Part shown: positions 7,407 to 15,866 of the stretch, one piece after another
How the letters are laid out: each line of letters opens with the position of its first letter
Position numbering within the stretch: position 1 is the first letter of the stretch
From: Desulfuromonadales bacterium
GTDB taxonomy: Bacteria; Desulfobacterota; Desulfuromonadia; Desulfuromonadales; BM103
Reading direction: 5' to 3'
DNA: 21,623 nucleotides
Assembly: GCA_029859485.1 (NCBI GenBank)
Contig: JAOUDB010000010.1
Span: 1 to 21,623 of the forward strand
The notes under the pieces: model-generated
Database searches by the model: none
What the model was told of the DNA's origin: nothing
Seen by the model: only the letters and a program-made list of their open reading frames with translations
Position numbers and translations under genes: made by a program

Positions 7407-7555
7407 ATTTGCTCAGTCTGTCATTAAGAATAAAAAAGTATTTTCACGTCAGTTCTTTAACGTAAATTCTCGCACATAAAATCTGGCGATATTTTTTTGC
7501 GAGTTCAACAGTGCCATGCTATTGTTGCGCGCAAAACGCCCAAGAAAGATCAAGA

Positions 7556-8449
7556 ATGATACGCTACTGGCTCGAATATATCCCCTTCATAATGACAGCA
7601 ACAATTGTTCGCCTGTTACCGCGCAGTACAGCACTTGCTCTTGGTCGCAAGCTTGGCAAACTTGGCATGCTCCTGCAACCTAACCGCGTTAAGATTGCAG
7701 ATAAGAACCTACGTCATGCCTTCCCTGACAAAACCAGCGACGAACGAGAGGTTCTGGTCAAGAAAGTCTTCAGTGACATGGGTGCTGGCCTTATCGAGAT
7801 GGTGCGTCTCGACATGTTTGACGGCAAACAAGACCTGGAAAAGCTCTTTACAATTGAAGGAGAGGAGCACATCAAAGAGGCCCTGAAGCTTGGCAAAGGC
7901 TGCATCCTCCTCGCCGGGCATATCGGTTTCTGGGAAGCGGGGAACTTCGTTTACCCTACGCTCGGCTATCCAATAGGAGTTGTTGCCAAGCCGATGAGAA
8001 ACCCTCTCGTCGATAGATACTTTAGACGTATGCGCGAACACTACGGTGGCTATGTCATCGATAGTTTCAAAGGAGCTCGTCGAATTTTCAAGGCCTTACA
8101 GCAGAACCACCTGGTCGGAATCCTGATGGATCAACATATGCCTCGTAGTCAATCGGCGGTACGTGTCCCTTTTTTTGGTCGACCGGCTTACACCACGCCG
8201 ATCGTTTCACAACTTGCCATGAAATATCAGGTGCCGATCATTTCGGCTTTCTCCTATCGCAAAGAAGACAACACATACCATGTCAAGATGTCGCCGTACT
8301 TCTTCCTTGACCCTGAGATATCCGAAGAGAGCATTTTAGCCAGCACAGCACTCTTAACAAAAAAAATCGAAGATGGGATCAAACATGATATCAGCCAGTG
8401 GTTCTGGGTCCATCGTCGTTGGAAGCATATGAAACAAGATGAAAAATAA
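7556..8449 (+). CDS. LpxL/HtrB-family lysophospholipid acyltransferase (lipid A late acyltransferase type)
   Basis: A 297-residue member of the LpxL/LpxM/HtrB family, which transfers a fatty acyl chain from acyl-ACP to the lipid A precursor at the inner membrane. An N-terminal hydrophobic segment (about residues 8-24) anchors it. The catalytic HX4E motif is HIGFWE at residues 122-127. Further family stretches are KPMRNPLVDRYFRRMR, GILMDQHMP and a C-terminal WFWVHRRWK. ATG at 7556 was chosen because it gives the usual MIRYWLEY start; a GTG at 7511 would prepend a Cys-rich, unlikely extension. The ribosome site is weak. An inverted repeat CTCGCA/TGCGAG (7469-7503) flanks a TAAAAT (7477-7482) that may be its -10 element. 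It overlaps trmL by 11 bases. Which lipid A position it acylates is unknown. Confidence 0.85.
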   Translation: MIRYWLEYIPFIMTATIVRLLPRSTALALGRKLGKLGMLLQPNRVKIADKNLRHAFPDKTSDEREVLVKKVFSDMGAGLIEMVRLDMFDGKQDLEKLFTIEGEEHIKEALKLGKGCILLAGHIGFWEAGNFVYPTLGYPIGVVAKPMRNPLVDRYFRRMREHYGGYVIDSFKGARRIFKALQQNHLVGILMDQHMPRSQSAVRVPFFGRPAYTTPIVSQLAMKYQVPIISAFSYRKEDNTYHVKMSPYFFLDPEISEESILASTALLTKKIEDGIKHDISQWFWVHRRWKHMKQDEK

Positions 8450-8915
8450 CGCCCCTCCCTTCCATATCGTGCTGATAGAGCCCGAAATCCCGCCGAACAC
8501 CGGCAACATTGCCAGGCTTTGTGGCGCGACAGACACCATATTGCACCTCGTCGGCAAACTAGGATTTTCTATCGACGACAAGCACCTCAAGCGCGCTGGG
8601 CTGGATTACTGGGAAGCTGTCGATGTGCGAAGATGGGAGTCTCTGCAGGAATTGCAGGAGAATTTTCCAGATGGACGATTCTGGTATACCTCAAAGAAGG
8701 CCGCCAAGAGTCATGTCCAGGCAAATTTTCAGCCGGGAGATTTTCTGGTTTTCGGCAAGGAAACACTGGGCCTTTCAGAAGAGCTACTACGAAGCAATCC
8801 CGAACAGTCAATTCGCATTCCGATTCACAATCCCGTCGTCCGGAGTTTAAACCTTTCCACGTCTGCCGGAATCGTTCTTTATGAAGCTTTAAGGCAAGTG
8901 GGTCATTTGGACTAA
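8439..8915 (+). CDS. trmL: tRNA (cytidine/uridine-34 2'-O)-methyltransferase TrmL
   Basis: A 158-residue SPOUT-class methyltransferase, very close in length to E. coli TrmL (157). It would methylate the ribose of the wobble base in leucine tRNAs (CAA and cmnm5UAA anticodons in E. coli), using S-adenosylmethionine. The N-terminus has PEIPPNTGNIARLCGAT, and the middle has FGKETLGLSEELL. The C-terminal trefoil-knot part has IPIHNPVVRSLNLSTSAGIV, which binds the cofactor. The gene begins inside the last 11 bases of the acyltransferase gene, so translation is probably coupled, and it ends 46 bases before a strong terminator. No functional link with the acyltransferase is obvious. Confidence 0.92.
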   Translation: MKNNAPPFHIVLIEPEIPPNTGNIARLCGATDTILHLVGKLGFSIDDKHLKRAGLDYWEAVDVRRWESLQELQENFPDGRFWYTSKKAAKSHVQANFQPGDFLVFGKETLGLSEELLRSNPEQSIRIPIHNPVVRSLNLSTSAGIVLYEALRQVGHLD

Positions 8916-8961
8916 CACCGTCCGATGTAAATTGACATTTGCTTTAACGCTTGAATAAATA

Positions 8962-8998
8962 CAAGAAGGGGCCGTCTTCAGCAGACGGCCCCTTCTTG
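8962..8998. terminator. Bidirectional terminator between trmL and hom
   Basis: CAAGAAGGGGCCGTCT (8962-8977) and AGACGGCCCCTTCTTG (8983-8998) form a perfect 16-bp stem with a 5-base loop. The A-rich and T-rich stem ends and its position between convergent genes fit a shared terminator for trmL and for the long minus-strand operon ending with hom. Confidence 0.9.
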
Positions 8999-9036
8999 AT
9001 TGCAAATATGTCTAGACCCTTACGGGAACTGGGCCC

Positions 9037-10347
9037 CTATTCGAGATGATCTTCGACACGAATCAAAAGTGTTTCATCATGGATGACATCCATCTTATTG
9101 ATTTCGGCGAGAGCCGCATTGACATTCCGTTCTTCTGCAGCATGGGTCATGAAGACGATCGGTACGGCTTCAGCTTCATGTCGATGAGGTTGCACCATCG
9201 ATTCAATGCTGATCTCGTGATCGCCAAGAACGCCGGCAATCTTGGCAAGAACCCCGGGTTGATCCTTAACGTTAAACCTTAAGTAATAGTGCGTAACGAT
9301 CTGCTCCATAGGCTTTATAGAGAGGGATGTCAGCTCCGACTGGGGGCACCCCAAAGCAGGCATGCGAGAGCCGCAATCTGTCTGCAGGTCTCGTGCAACG
9401 GCCAGGACATCTCCCATTACAGCGCTGGCTGTAGCGTTCATGCCAGCACCATATCCGGAGAGCATAACCGGACCGGAGAAATCACCAACCAGACGAACAG
9501 TGTTAAAGACGCCGTTGATTGCAGCCAGAGGATAATCCTCAGGGATCATGGTTGGGTGTACGCGAGCCTCGATCTTGTCACCGTCACGCTTACCGATGGC
9601 AAGCAGTTTGAGTTTGTAGCCGAAGTCGCGGGCATACTCGATATCGATCGCGCTAATATTACTGATTCCCTCAGTGTAAATCTGATCGTAATTAACCTTG
9701 GTACCAAAACAAAGGCTTAGCAACAATGCCAATTTATGCGCAGTGTCTACGCCTTCGACGTCAAAGGTCGGGTCGGCCTCTGCGTAACCCTTCTTCTGTG
9801 CAACTTCAAGGACATCAGAGAAGTCTTTGCCTTCCTCGTCCATCGCAGTCAGGATATAGTTGCAGGTGCCGTTCAGAATGCCGTAAAAAGCGTAAAAATT
9901 GTTTGCGCCAAGGCTTTCCTTAATCGCTGAGATAATCGGGATGCCACCACCGACGGCAGCTTCAAACATGACGTCAACACCGGCCTCTTCTGCTGCAGCA
10001 AAGATTTCATCACCGTGTTTGGCCAAAAGAGCCTTGTTGGCTGTAACAACATGCTTGCCGTTACGAATGGCCTGTAAAACAAAAGTGCGAGCCGGTTCAT
10101 AGCCGCCAATCAGTTCAACAACGACCTGGATCTCCGGATCATTTAGGAGACCCTGGGCATCATCAGTCAATACACCCGGGGGAAGCTCCACGCCTCGATC
10201 GGTGGTGGTATCAAGGTCAGCAATACGAGTCAGCTCAATTGTCGCACCGAGACGACTGGCCAGAACTTCACAATTCTGCTGAATCACCTTTACAACACCT
10301 GTGCCAATGGTACCGAATCCGAGGAGTCCAACCTTGACGTTCTTCAT
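9037..10347 (-). CDS. hom: Homoserine dehydrogenase
   Basis: A 436-residue enzyme that reduces aspartate semialdehyde to homoserine, the branch point to threonine and methionine. The NAD(P)-binding motif is GFGTIG (residues 10-15). VVTANKALLA follows, and the catalytic domain contains FEAAVGGGIPII and GILNGTCNYIL. The conserved KKGYAEADPTFDVEG stretch is typical. Residues about 350-425 form an ACT domain (FNVKDQPGVLAKIAGVLG), which in this class gives feedback control, usually by threonine. There is no aspartokinase fusion. The start has an AAGGA site. It is the last gene of the minus-strand operon and ends against the terminator at 8962-8998. A weak 7-bp hairpin (10376-10398) separates it from the preceding gene. 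Confidence 0.95.
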   Translation of the reverse strand: MKNVKVGLLGFGTIGTGVVKVIQQNCEVLASRLGATIELTRIADLDTTTDRGVELPPGVLTDDAQGLLNDPEIQVVVELIGGYEPARTFVLQAIRNGKHVVTANKALLAKHGDEIFAAAEEAGVDVMFEAAVGGGIPIISAIKESLGANNFYAFYGILNGTCNYILTAMDEEGKDFSDVLEVAQKKGYAEADPTFDVEGVDTAHKLALLLSLCFGTKVNYDQIYTEGISNISAIDIEYARDFGYKLKLLAIGKRDGDKIEARVHPTMIPEDYPLAAINGVFNTVRLVGDFSGPVMLSGYGAGMNATASAVMGDVLAVARDLQTDCGSRMPALGCPQSELTSLSIKPMEQIVTHYYLRFNVKDQPGVLAKIAGVLGDHEISIESMVQPHRHEAEAVPIVFMTHAAEERNVNAALAEINKMDVIHDETLLIRVEDHLE

Positions 10348-10375
10348 AAGCTTATGTCCTTATATTCCCAAACGA

Positions 10376-10398
10376 ATGAGGCCTTAACAAAGCCTCAT
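10376..10398 (-). other. Weak hairpin between M17_N gene and hom
   Basis: On the minus strand ATGAGGC pairs with GCCTCAT over 7 bp around a 9-base loop and is followed by TCGTTTGGG. The stem is short and the T-run is interrupted, so at most it would reduce transcription into hom. It starts immediately after the stop codon of the upstream gene. Confidence 0.4.
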
Positions 10399-10860
10399 CT
10401 ATACCGTAACGGTCGCCAGACAAGAGTAGCGACATTCCGAAATGTTGTGTCCCTCAACAGCCATTGCATCGCTAATCTGCTGATGTAGAGATTCATCAGA
10501 GACGTCTTCATGAGGCATGAATGCCAAGGAAATCTTTGTAAAACCGGCCTGACTGGCAACTTTAAGCATGTGACGAATCAGTGATGCATGTGTCTCTTCA
10601 CTGAGGCCGGCCCACTGACCTCCACCAACAAAAAGTACCCAGTCAGATTTGAGTTTGCCATTGTTCTGCAACATCACGTGTTCACCGGCCTTGCCGAGAA
10701 CATCGCCACTCAGCAACATTCGGGTCAGCTGCCCATCAAGGCGCCAATCGAGAAGCGCTGCCGGCCCCTCAAGGAGCTTTTTATCGGAGAAGTAGAAGGC
10801 CACAACGGATTCTGCCTCCAGGCGATCCGCAGGGAATTCAACACGTTCAAATGTGGTCAT
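10399..10860 (-). CDS. Stand-alone M17 leucyl aminopeptidase N-terminal domain-like protein
   Basis: A 153-residue cytoplasmic protein resembling the N-terminal domain of M17 (leucyl) aminopeptidases: a stretch like VVAFYFSDKKLLEGPAALLD, then LTRMLLSGDVLGKAGEHVML, and a VLFVGGG strand. That domain has a macro-domain-like fold and does not carry the metal-binding catalytic site; the whole C-terminal catalytic domain is absent and the next gene is hom, so this is not a frameshifted peptidase. The start ATG overlaps the nusB stop in an ATGA arrangement, so translation is coupled. I recall similar short proteins in related Geobacter-type genomes, but could not check. Function unknown; nucleotide or ADP-ribose binding is speculative. 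Confidence 0.7.
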   Translation of the reverse strand: MTTFERVEFPADRLEAESVVAFYFSDKKLLEGPAALLDWRLDGQLTRMLLSGDVLGKAGEHVMLQNNGKLKSDWVLFVGGGQWAGLSEETHASLIRHMLKVASQAGFTKISLAFMPHEDVSDESLHQQISDAMAVEGHNISECRYSCLATVTV

Positions 10861-11330
10861 GATGATGCGGTACGGTGCTGTTTCGCGAGATGATCCAGAA
10901 CGCCATTAATGAAAGACGGAGATTCTTCGGTTCCGAAACGTTTGCTCAGCTCAATCGCCTCGTTAATCACGACGTTATGAGGAACATCGAGACAATAAAT
11001 CAGCTCATAAGCAGCAAGCCTGAGGATAGCGAGATCAACCCGAGGCATGCGATCCAGCGCCCAGTTGGTTGAATAAGATTTAATCTCTCGATCTAGGCTC
11101 TCCAGGTTTTCAGCGACACCGCTGACCAGAAGTTCGGCAAAATGACGGACCTCCGGTCGTTGCCGGGATGAATCATCTTCAACGGCATCACCAAGCACGT
11201 CATTGCGGAACTGGAAATTCTTCCAGAATTCTCCCAGAACATACTCGAGAGATCCGCCTTCATGATCTGCAAGGCTGAAAAGCACTTTAACGGCCATTTC
11301 GCGGCCCTGACGTCTGATCCCACGCGACAT
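10857..11330 (-). CDS. nusB: Transcription antitermination factor NusB
   Basis: A 157-residue all-helical RNA-binding protein that joins S10 (NusE) on boxA RNA in rRNA antitermination complexes. Family features are the N-terminal RRQGREMAVKVLFSL, the central WALDRMPRVDLAILRLAAYEL, VVINEAIELSKRFG and the C-terminal SFINGVLDHLAK. The start ATG lies 6 bases after the ribH stop; the later Met12 would delete the conserved arginine-rich start. nusB next to ribH is a widespread bacterial arrangement. The gene overlaps the next by four bases. Confidence 0.95.
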   Translation of the reverse strand: MSRGIRRQGREMAVKVLFSLADHEGGSLEYVLGEFWKNFQFRNDVLGDAVEDDSSRQRPEVRHFAELLVSGVAENLESLDREIKSYSTNWALDRMPRVDLAILRLAAYELIYCLDVPHNVVINEAIELSKRFGTEESPSFINGVLDHLAKQHRTASS

Positions 11331-11336
11331 ATTTGG

Positions 11337-11801
11337 TTACAAAGCCTTATAGAGGTTGGCCATCTCAACAGCAGCCATTGCAGCATCAAAGCCCTTGTTA
11401 CCAGACTTGCTGCCTGCCCTTTCAATAGCTTGTTCAATGGTGTCGGTCGTAAGGACACCAAAGGCGACAGGAATGCCTGAATCAAGCGAGACGCAGGCTA
11501 CACCTTTGGAGACTTCAGCACTGACATAGTCAAAATGGGGTGTTGCACCACGAATTACGGCACCAAGACAAACAATGGCATCATAACGACCGGATTCAGC
11601 CATCTTTTTGGCCGCCGGTGGAATTTCGTAGGCTCCGGGGACACGTACGATATTGATATCCTCTTTTTCAGCGTTGTGACGAAGCAGACCATCGATAGCA
11701 CCCTCTACGAGACGGTCGCTGATAAAGCTGTTAAAGCGGCTTACCAGCAGGCCCACGCGCAACCCTTTGGCATCAAGTTTTCCTTCAATAATTTTGGGCA
11801 T
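11337..11801 (-). CDS. ribH: 6,7-dimethyl-8-ribityllumazine synthase
   Basis: A 154-residue enzyme that condenses 5-amino-6-ribitylaminouracil with 3,4-dihydroxybutanone 4-phosphate, the penultimate step of riboflavin synthesis; it normally forms pentamers or 60-mers. Motifs seen are [29 protein letters not shown], and [16 protein letters not shown] with the catalytic His at residue 89. ATG at 11799-11801 was chosen over the GTG one codon upstream because GGGAG then sits 7 bases before the start. It lies between ribBA and nusB in the operon. Confidence 0.95.
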   Translation of the reverse strand: MPKIIEGKLDAKGLRVGLLVSRFNSFISDRLVEGAIDGLLRHNAEKEDINIVRVPGAYEIPPAAKKMAESGRYDAIVCLGAVIRGATPHFDYVSAEVSKGVACVSLDSGIPVAFGVLTTDTIEQAIERAGSKSGNKGFDAAMAAVEMANLYKAL

Positions 11802-11846
11802 CACTGATCTCCCGTAAGACCTGGTCCGGAGCTTATTACGCCGGAG

Positions 11847-13052
11847 TTATAGATTCTCAAGCAAGTGGCCAAGTTTTTCCTGCTTGGTCTTGAGATATTT
11901 CAGATTAGATTTATTAGCCGGCATTTCAATCGGAACCCTCTCAACGATCTCCAGACCATAACCTTCGAGGCCGATGATCTTGCGTGGGTTGTTAGTCAAC
12001 AGACGAATCTTGCGGACACCGAGTTCGCTCAATATTTGAGCGCCAAGGCCATAATCACGGAGGTCGGCCTGAAAACCAAGTGCTTCATTCGCCTCAACAG
12101 TATCGTGTCCCTGATCTTGAAGGTTATAAGCTTTGAGTTTGTTGACCAAACCTATGCCACGACCTTCTTGACGCATATAGAGAACGACACCTGTGCCGAT
12201 TTCATCAATCATACCCATAGATGCATGCAATTGATCACCGCAATCACAACGCTCGGAGCTGAAGACATCACCGGTCAAACATTCGGAGTGAACCCTGACC
12301 AGAACCGGCTCGTCCGGGCTGATATCACCTTTGTAAAGAGCCAGATGCTGACAATCGTCAACTTCATTGTCATAGACAATCGCGTTAAAGTCTCCGCCGA
12401 AGCGAGTGGGGATAATGGTTTCAGCAGCTCTCGTAATCAGGAGCTCTTTACGCATCCTGTACGCAACCATGTCGGCAATCGTCACAATGCGCAGACCATG
12501 CTTTTCAGCGAACTTGCGTAACTCAGGCATACGAGCCATGGTGCCATCGTCATTCATGATCTCGCAGATCACACCTGATGGTTTCAGACCGGCCATACGC
12601 GCCAGATCGACAGAACCCTCTGTTTGTCCGGCACGAACCATAACACCACCCTTCTTTGCCCTTAAGGGAAAGACATGACCCGGCCTTGCCAGATCATGGG
12701 CAGTTGTGTCATCAGCAAGCGCAACCTGAATCGTATGAGAACGATCGGCAGCCGAGATCCCGGTTGTGACACCCCGCCTGGCCTCAATGGAAATGGTGAA
12801 CGCCGTGCCAAAAGAGGAGGAGTTGTCATGCACCATCAACGGCAAGTCGAGATGATCAGCGCGTTCCTCGGTCAGAGTCAGGCAGATCAGGCCACGGCCT
12901 TCTTTGGCCATGAAATTGACGGCTTCAGGGGTCACCATTTCTGCGGCCATGCAAAGATCACCTTCATTTTCACGATCTTCATCATCGACCAGAATGACCA
13001 TTTTCCCCTGGCGAATATCTTCAAGTGCTTCTGCAACACGAGCTAAAGGCAT
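11847..13052 (-). CDS. ribBA: Bifunctional 3,4-dihydroxy-2-butanone-4-phosphate synthase / GTP cyclohydrolase II
   Basis: A 401-residue two-domain enzyme supplying both substrates' branches of riboflavin synthesis. The RibB half (about 1-200) has the Mg-binding acidic loop [10 protein letters not shown] (residues 23-32) and [10 protein letters not shown]. The RibA half (about 205-401) has the zinc-binding [19 protein letters not shown] (Cys at about 258, 269 and 271) and [11 protein letters not shown]. Both active sites look intact. The start has an AGGA site. It sits 45 bases after ribE and 45 before ribH. Confidence 0.95.
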   Translation of the reverse strand: MPLARVAEALEDIRQGKMVILVDDEDRENEGDLCMAAEMVTPEAVNFMAKEGRGLICLTLTEERADHLDLPLMVHDNSSSFGTAFTISIEARRGVTTGISAADRSHTIQVALADDTTAHDLARPGHVFPLRAKKGGVMVRAGQTEGSVDLARMAGLKPSGVICEIMNDDGTMARMPELRKFAEKHGLRIVTIADMVAYRMRKELLITRAAETIIPTRFGGDFNAIVYDNEVDDCQHLALYKGDISPDEPVLVRVHSECLTGDVFSSERCDCGDQLHASMGMIDEIGTGVVLYMRQEGRGIGLVNKLKAYNLQDQGHDTVEANEALGFQADLRDYGLGAQILSELGVRKIRLLTNNPRKIIGLEGYGLEIVERVPIEMPANKSNLKYLKTKQEKLGHLLENL

Positions 13053-13097
13053 ATAATTTCCTAAGAGTCTAATAGTTCAGCAAGACTTCAAAATATC

Positions 13098-13745
13098 TCA
13101 CAAAAAACCATGCTTGGCAAGGACATCCATGGTAACACCCTGAGGTTTTTCAGAGGTACCATTACGCAGGAAGCGAGCGACATACTTACCGATCAGGTCG
13201 GTTTCAACATTGACTTCATCACCAACCTTGCGATCCTGCAATGTCGTCAGAGTCAACGTATGAGGGATAATTGCCAGGGAGAAGGTCTGCTCGGCGACAT
13301 CATTAACAGTCAGGCTGATACCATCGATAGCGACACTTCCTTTTGTTACGAGAAAATCCATCACAGCAGCTTCGGCCTGAAAAGTAAAACGCCAGGCATT
13401 GCCATCCAGATGACGTCCGGTAATCTTGGCCATGCCGTCAACGTGACCGCTGACAAGATGCCCACCAAGACGATCCGAAAATCGAAGTGCACGTTCAAGA
13501 TTGACGCGCGCACCGCGCGATAATCGGCCCAAAGACGTACAGTCAAGGGTTTCCGGAGAAACATCTGCGGTGAATGAACCATCGCCGAAAGAAGTAACTG
13601 TCAGGCAAACGCCATTGACAGCGATGCTTTCGCCGAGAGTCAACTCGGTCATCGGTAAACCGGTGTTAACGGTTAATTGCGCCTGGGCGCCACCGATGCG
13701 AAGCTCACGGAGTGTTCCAATGTCTTCAATCAGGCCGGTGAACAT
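13098..13745 (-). CDS. ribE: Riboflavin synthase, alpha-type
   Basis: A 215-residue enzyme that dismutates two 6,7-dimethyl-8-ribityllumazine molecules into riboflavin. It starts with the canonical MFTGLIEDIG and has two lumazine-binding barrels in tandem: the first with VNGVCLTV and GGHLVSGHVDG, the second with IDGISLTVNDV and IGKYVARFL near the end. ATG at 13743-13745 has an excellent GGGGAGG site; longer in-frame starts would add an unrelated N-terminus. It overlaps the end of ribD by 20 bases. Confidence 0.95.
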   Translation of the reverse strand: MFTGLIEDIGTLRELRIGGAQAQLTVNTGLPMTELTLGESIAVNGVCLTVTSFGDGSFTADVSPETLDCTSLGRLSRGARVNLERALRFSDRLGGHLVSGHVDGMAKITGRHLDGNAWRFTFQAEAAVMDFLVTKGSVAIDGISLTVNDVAEQTFSLAIIPHTLTLTTLQDRKVGDEVNVETDLIGKYVARFLRNGTSEKPQGVTMDVLAKHGFL

Positions 13746-14838
13746 TGAGCACCTCCCCTTCCAGCAAGATATCCCTATCAACTTTGCGGGCATTCAGATG
13801 TTTGAGCGCGTAAGCGTCGGCCATAGCGTCGACACCAGCACCGGCCAGCAACCCTCGGCCTTGGCCACCAAGCAGCTTCGGGGCAACAAAGAGCATGAGG
13901 CGATCGATCAACCCTGCACGCAGCATGGCTCCTCCCAGAAGGCTGCCCCCTTCAAGAAGAACATAATGCAGATTGCGACTGGCAAGTTCCTTGAGAGTAG
14001 TGAGTAAATCGAGGCTTCCTGCAGCCTGGCTGACGAGCATAATATCGGCACCAGCATCACGATAAGGACGTAAATCAGCTTCTGTGTGGGTTTCTGAAGT
14101 CACAAGAAGTGTTTGAGCTTTTGACGACTGCGTATAAACCAGAGCGTCTGGTGAGGTTCTAAGGCTGCCGTCCATAACAATCCGCAGCGGATCCCGACCT
14201 CCTTCGGCAAGTCGTGTCGTCAATTTCGGATTATCTGCGACAACAGTTCCGGATCCAACCATAATAACATCGACCTGATTTCTCAGTTGATGAACCAGAT
14301 TACGGCTGGCTTCACACGAAATCCACTTTGAATCTCCGGTAAGGGTTGCCGTCTGGCCATCCAGAGTCATTGCAGATTTCAGGACAACATAGGGCAATCC
14401 GCTGGTTACATGTTTGGCAAAAGGAGCAATCAACCGGCGACATTCAATGTTGAGGATATCAGTTACAACCTCTATTGCGGCACCACGCAAACGCTCAATA
14501 CCCTTGCCCGCAACCATGGGGTTCGGATCCTGAGCACCGACAAAAACCCGCGAGACGCCAGCCTCAACGATCGCTTCCGTACAGGGACCTGTACGCCCCT
14601 GGTGACAGCACGGCTCCAGAGTGACATAGAGATCTGCACCCTGGGCCAGATCGCCGGCAGCACGCAGCGCAAAGATTTCGGCGTGGGGTTGACCTGCCGC
14701 GGGGTGAAATCCTTCACCGACAATATTGCCGTCACGGACAAGGACTGCACCTACGGGAGGGTTGGGTGCTGTGCGACCAAGCCCCTGTTGAGCCAGCTCG
14801 ATCGCTTTCTGCATCATTTTTTCAGTTTGGATTGTCAT
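13726..14838 (-). CDS. ribD: Bifunctional diaminohydroxyphosphoribosylaminopyrimidine deaminase / 5-amino-6-(5-phosphoribosylamino)uracil reductase
   Basis: A 370-residue fusion for the second and third steps from GTP in riboflavin synthesis. The N-terminal zinc deaminase has PHAEIFAL (H52, E54) and LEPCCHQGRTGPCTEAI (zinc Cys at 77 and 86). The C-terminal reductase domain has LKSAMTLDGQTA, SGTVVADNPKLTTR and LLEGGSLLGGAMLRAGLIDRL. ATG at 14836-14838 gives the usual short lead into KMMQKAIELAQQG; a TTG 54 bases upstream would add an atypical Cys/Trp-rich extension. No strong ribosome site precedes it. The 90-base gap from nrdR shows no FMN riboswitch. Confidence 0.95.
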   Translation of the reverse strand: MTIQTEKMMQKAIELAQQGLGRTAPNPPVGAVLVRDGNIVGEGFHPAAGQPHAEIFALRAAGDLAQGADLYVTLEPCCHQGRTGPCTEAIVEAGVSRVFVGAQDPNPMVAGKGIERLRGAAIEVVTDILNIECRRLIAPFAKHVTSGLPYVVLKSAMTLDGQTATLTGDSKWISCEASRNLVHQLRNQVDVIMVGSGTVVADNPKLTTRLAEGGRDPLRIVMDGSLRTSPDALVYTQSSKAQTLLVTSETHTEADLRPYRDAGADIMLVSQAAGSLDLLTTLKELASRNLHYVLLEGGSLLGGAMLRAGLIDRLMLFVAPKLLGGQGRGLLAGAGVDAMADAYALKHLNARKVDRDILLEGEVLNVHRPD

Positions 14839-14928
14839 GTCGGCTCGCAACGCGTCACCGGTAGACGGGAGGCAGAGACACCTCCATCCCAACAGGAAAG
14901 AGCGTCATATTGATATTCGCTATAAAAG

Positions 14929-15393
14929 TTACTTGGCCGGCCCCTTGGCCAGGATATCCGTCAGTTCGGACATAAACTCATTGATATCACGGAATTGGCG
15001 GTAGACCGAGGCAAAACGTACGTAAGCGACTTCATCAAGAGACTGCAAAGCCTCCATAATTGCTTCGCCAATACGACTGGCGGCAATTTCCTTCTCTCCA
15101 CTTTCCTGTAATTTGACTTCCATCTGATCAACAACCTTTTCAATCGTTGCAATCGAGACAGGGCGTTTTTCACAAGCACGCTGGATACCGGAGATTATCT
15201 TTTGACGATCAAAAGCTTCCCGACGTCCGTCTTTCTTAATCACAAGAGGCAAACTCTCTTCGACACGCTCGTAGGTGGTAAAGCGTCTCTCACAGTCGAT
15301 GCACTCTCTTCTCCTGCGAATATTGTTCCCCTCTTTGCCAAGACGTGAGTCAACGACTCGCGTATCATCGTGGGTACAGAATGGACATTTCAT
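14929..15393 (-). CDS. nrdR: Transcriptional repressor NrdR
   Basis: A 154-residue regulator that represses ribonucleotide reductase genes according to ATP/dATP status. The N-terminal zinc ribbon has Cys at 3, 6, 31 and 34 (CPFC and CIDC), with the RRRREC basic stretch. The ATP-cone domain follows ([24 protein letters not shown]). ATG at 15391-15393 is preceded by GGAGG six bases away and overlaps the stop of the dCMP deaminase gene by one base (TGATG). The neighbouring deoxynucleotide gene fits its regulatory theme, but I saw no pair of NrdR boxes in this window. Confidence 0.95.
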   Translation of the reverse strand: MKCPFCTHDDTRVVDSRLGKEGNNIRRRRECIDCERRFTTYERVEESLPLVIKKDGRREAFDRQKIISGIQRACEKRPVSIATIEKVVDQMEVKLQESGEKEIAASRIGEAIMEALQSLDEVAYVRFASVYRQFRDINEFMSELTDILAKGPAK

Positions 15394-15866
15394 CAACTGC
15401 CTCCGGAGTCTTTATCAACGAGGTCATTAAAGAGATAGGTTTTCACGCCTGCTTCAACCAACATTTCCATGGAGAGGTTATCTGCATAACCTTGCAGATA
15501 AACGACTTTCTGGATGCCTGCATTGATCAACATTTTAGTACAGATGATACAGGGTGAATCCGTACAGTACAAAACGGAGGCCTCGATATTCACACCGTGA
15601 CGCGCAGCCTGAATAATTGCATTCTGCTCAGCATGCAGGCCACGACAAAGCTCATGTCGTTCACCGGAAGGGACCTTGAGTTGTTCTCGCAGACAACCCG
15701 TTACATCGCAATGCGTGATTCCTGATGGGGTACCATTGTATCCGGTCGCGAGGATATTCTTATCTTTGACCATCACGGCACCGACCTGGCGACGCATGCA
15801 AGTTGAGCGTCGCGCCACCAGACGGGTGATGTCCATGAAGTATTCGTCCCAGGAAGGCCTTTCCAT
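15393..15866 (-). CDS. comEB: Deoxycytidylate (dCMP) deaminase, ComEB-like
   Basis: A 157-residue zinc deaminase of the CDA fold that converts dCMP to dUMP, feeding thymidylate synthesis. The zinc site is HAE (H78, E80) and PCIIC (C106, C109). The N-terminal [11 protein letters not shown] and [15 protein letters not shown], and the [10 protein letters not shown] loop are family features. The start codon follows the glyA stop codon with no gap (TAAATG), and the stop overlaps nrdR by one base, so the three genes are tightly coupled. The ComEB name reflects homology; no competence role is implied. Confidence 0.92.
   Translation of the reverse strand: MERPSWDEYFMDITRLVARRSTCMRRQVGAVMVKDKNILATGYNGTPSGITHCDVTGCLREQLKVPSGERHELCRGLHAEQNAIIQAARHGVNIEASVLYCTDSPCIICTKMLINAGIQKVVYLQGYADNLSMEMLVEAGVKTYLFNDLVDKDSGGS

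Noticed and set aside
7511..7555. GTG at 7511 as the start of the acyltransferase gene
   Set aside because: It would add MPCYCCAQ-type residues with no family resemblance; ATG 7556 gives the expected N-terminus.
10399..10860. Frameshifted or truncated leucyl aminopeptidase
   Set aside because: No M17 catalytic motifs follow in any frame before hom, the gene has clean ends, and its start is coupled to nusB, so it looks like an intact single-domain gene.
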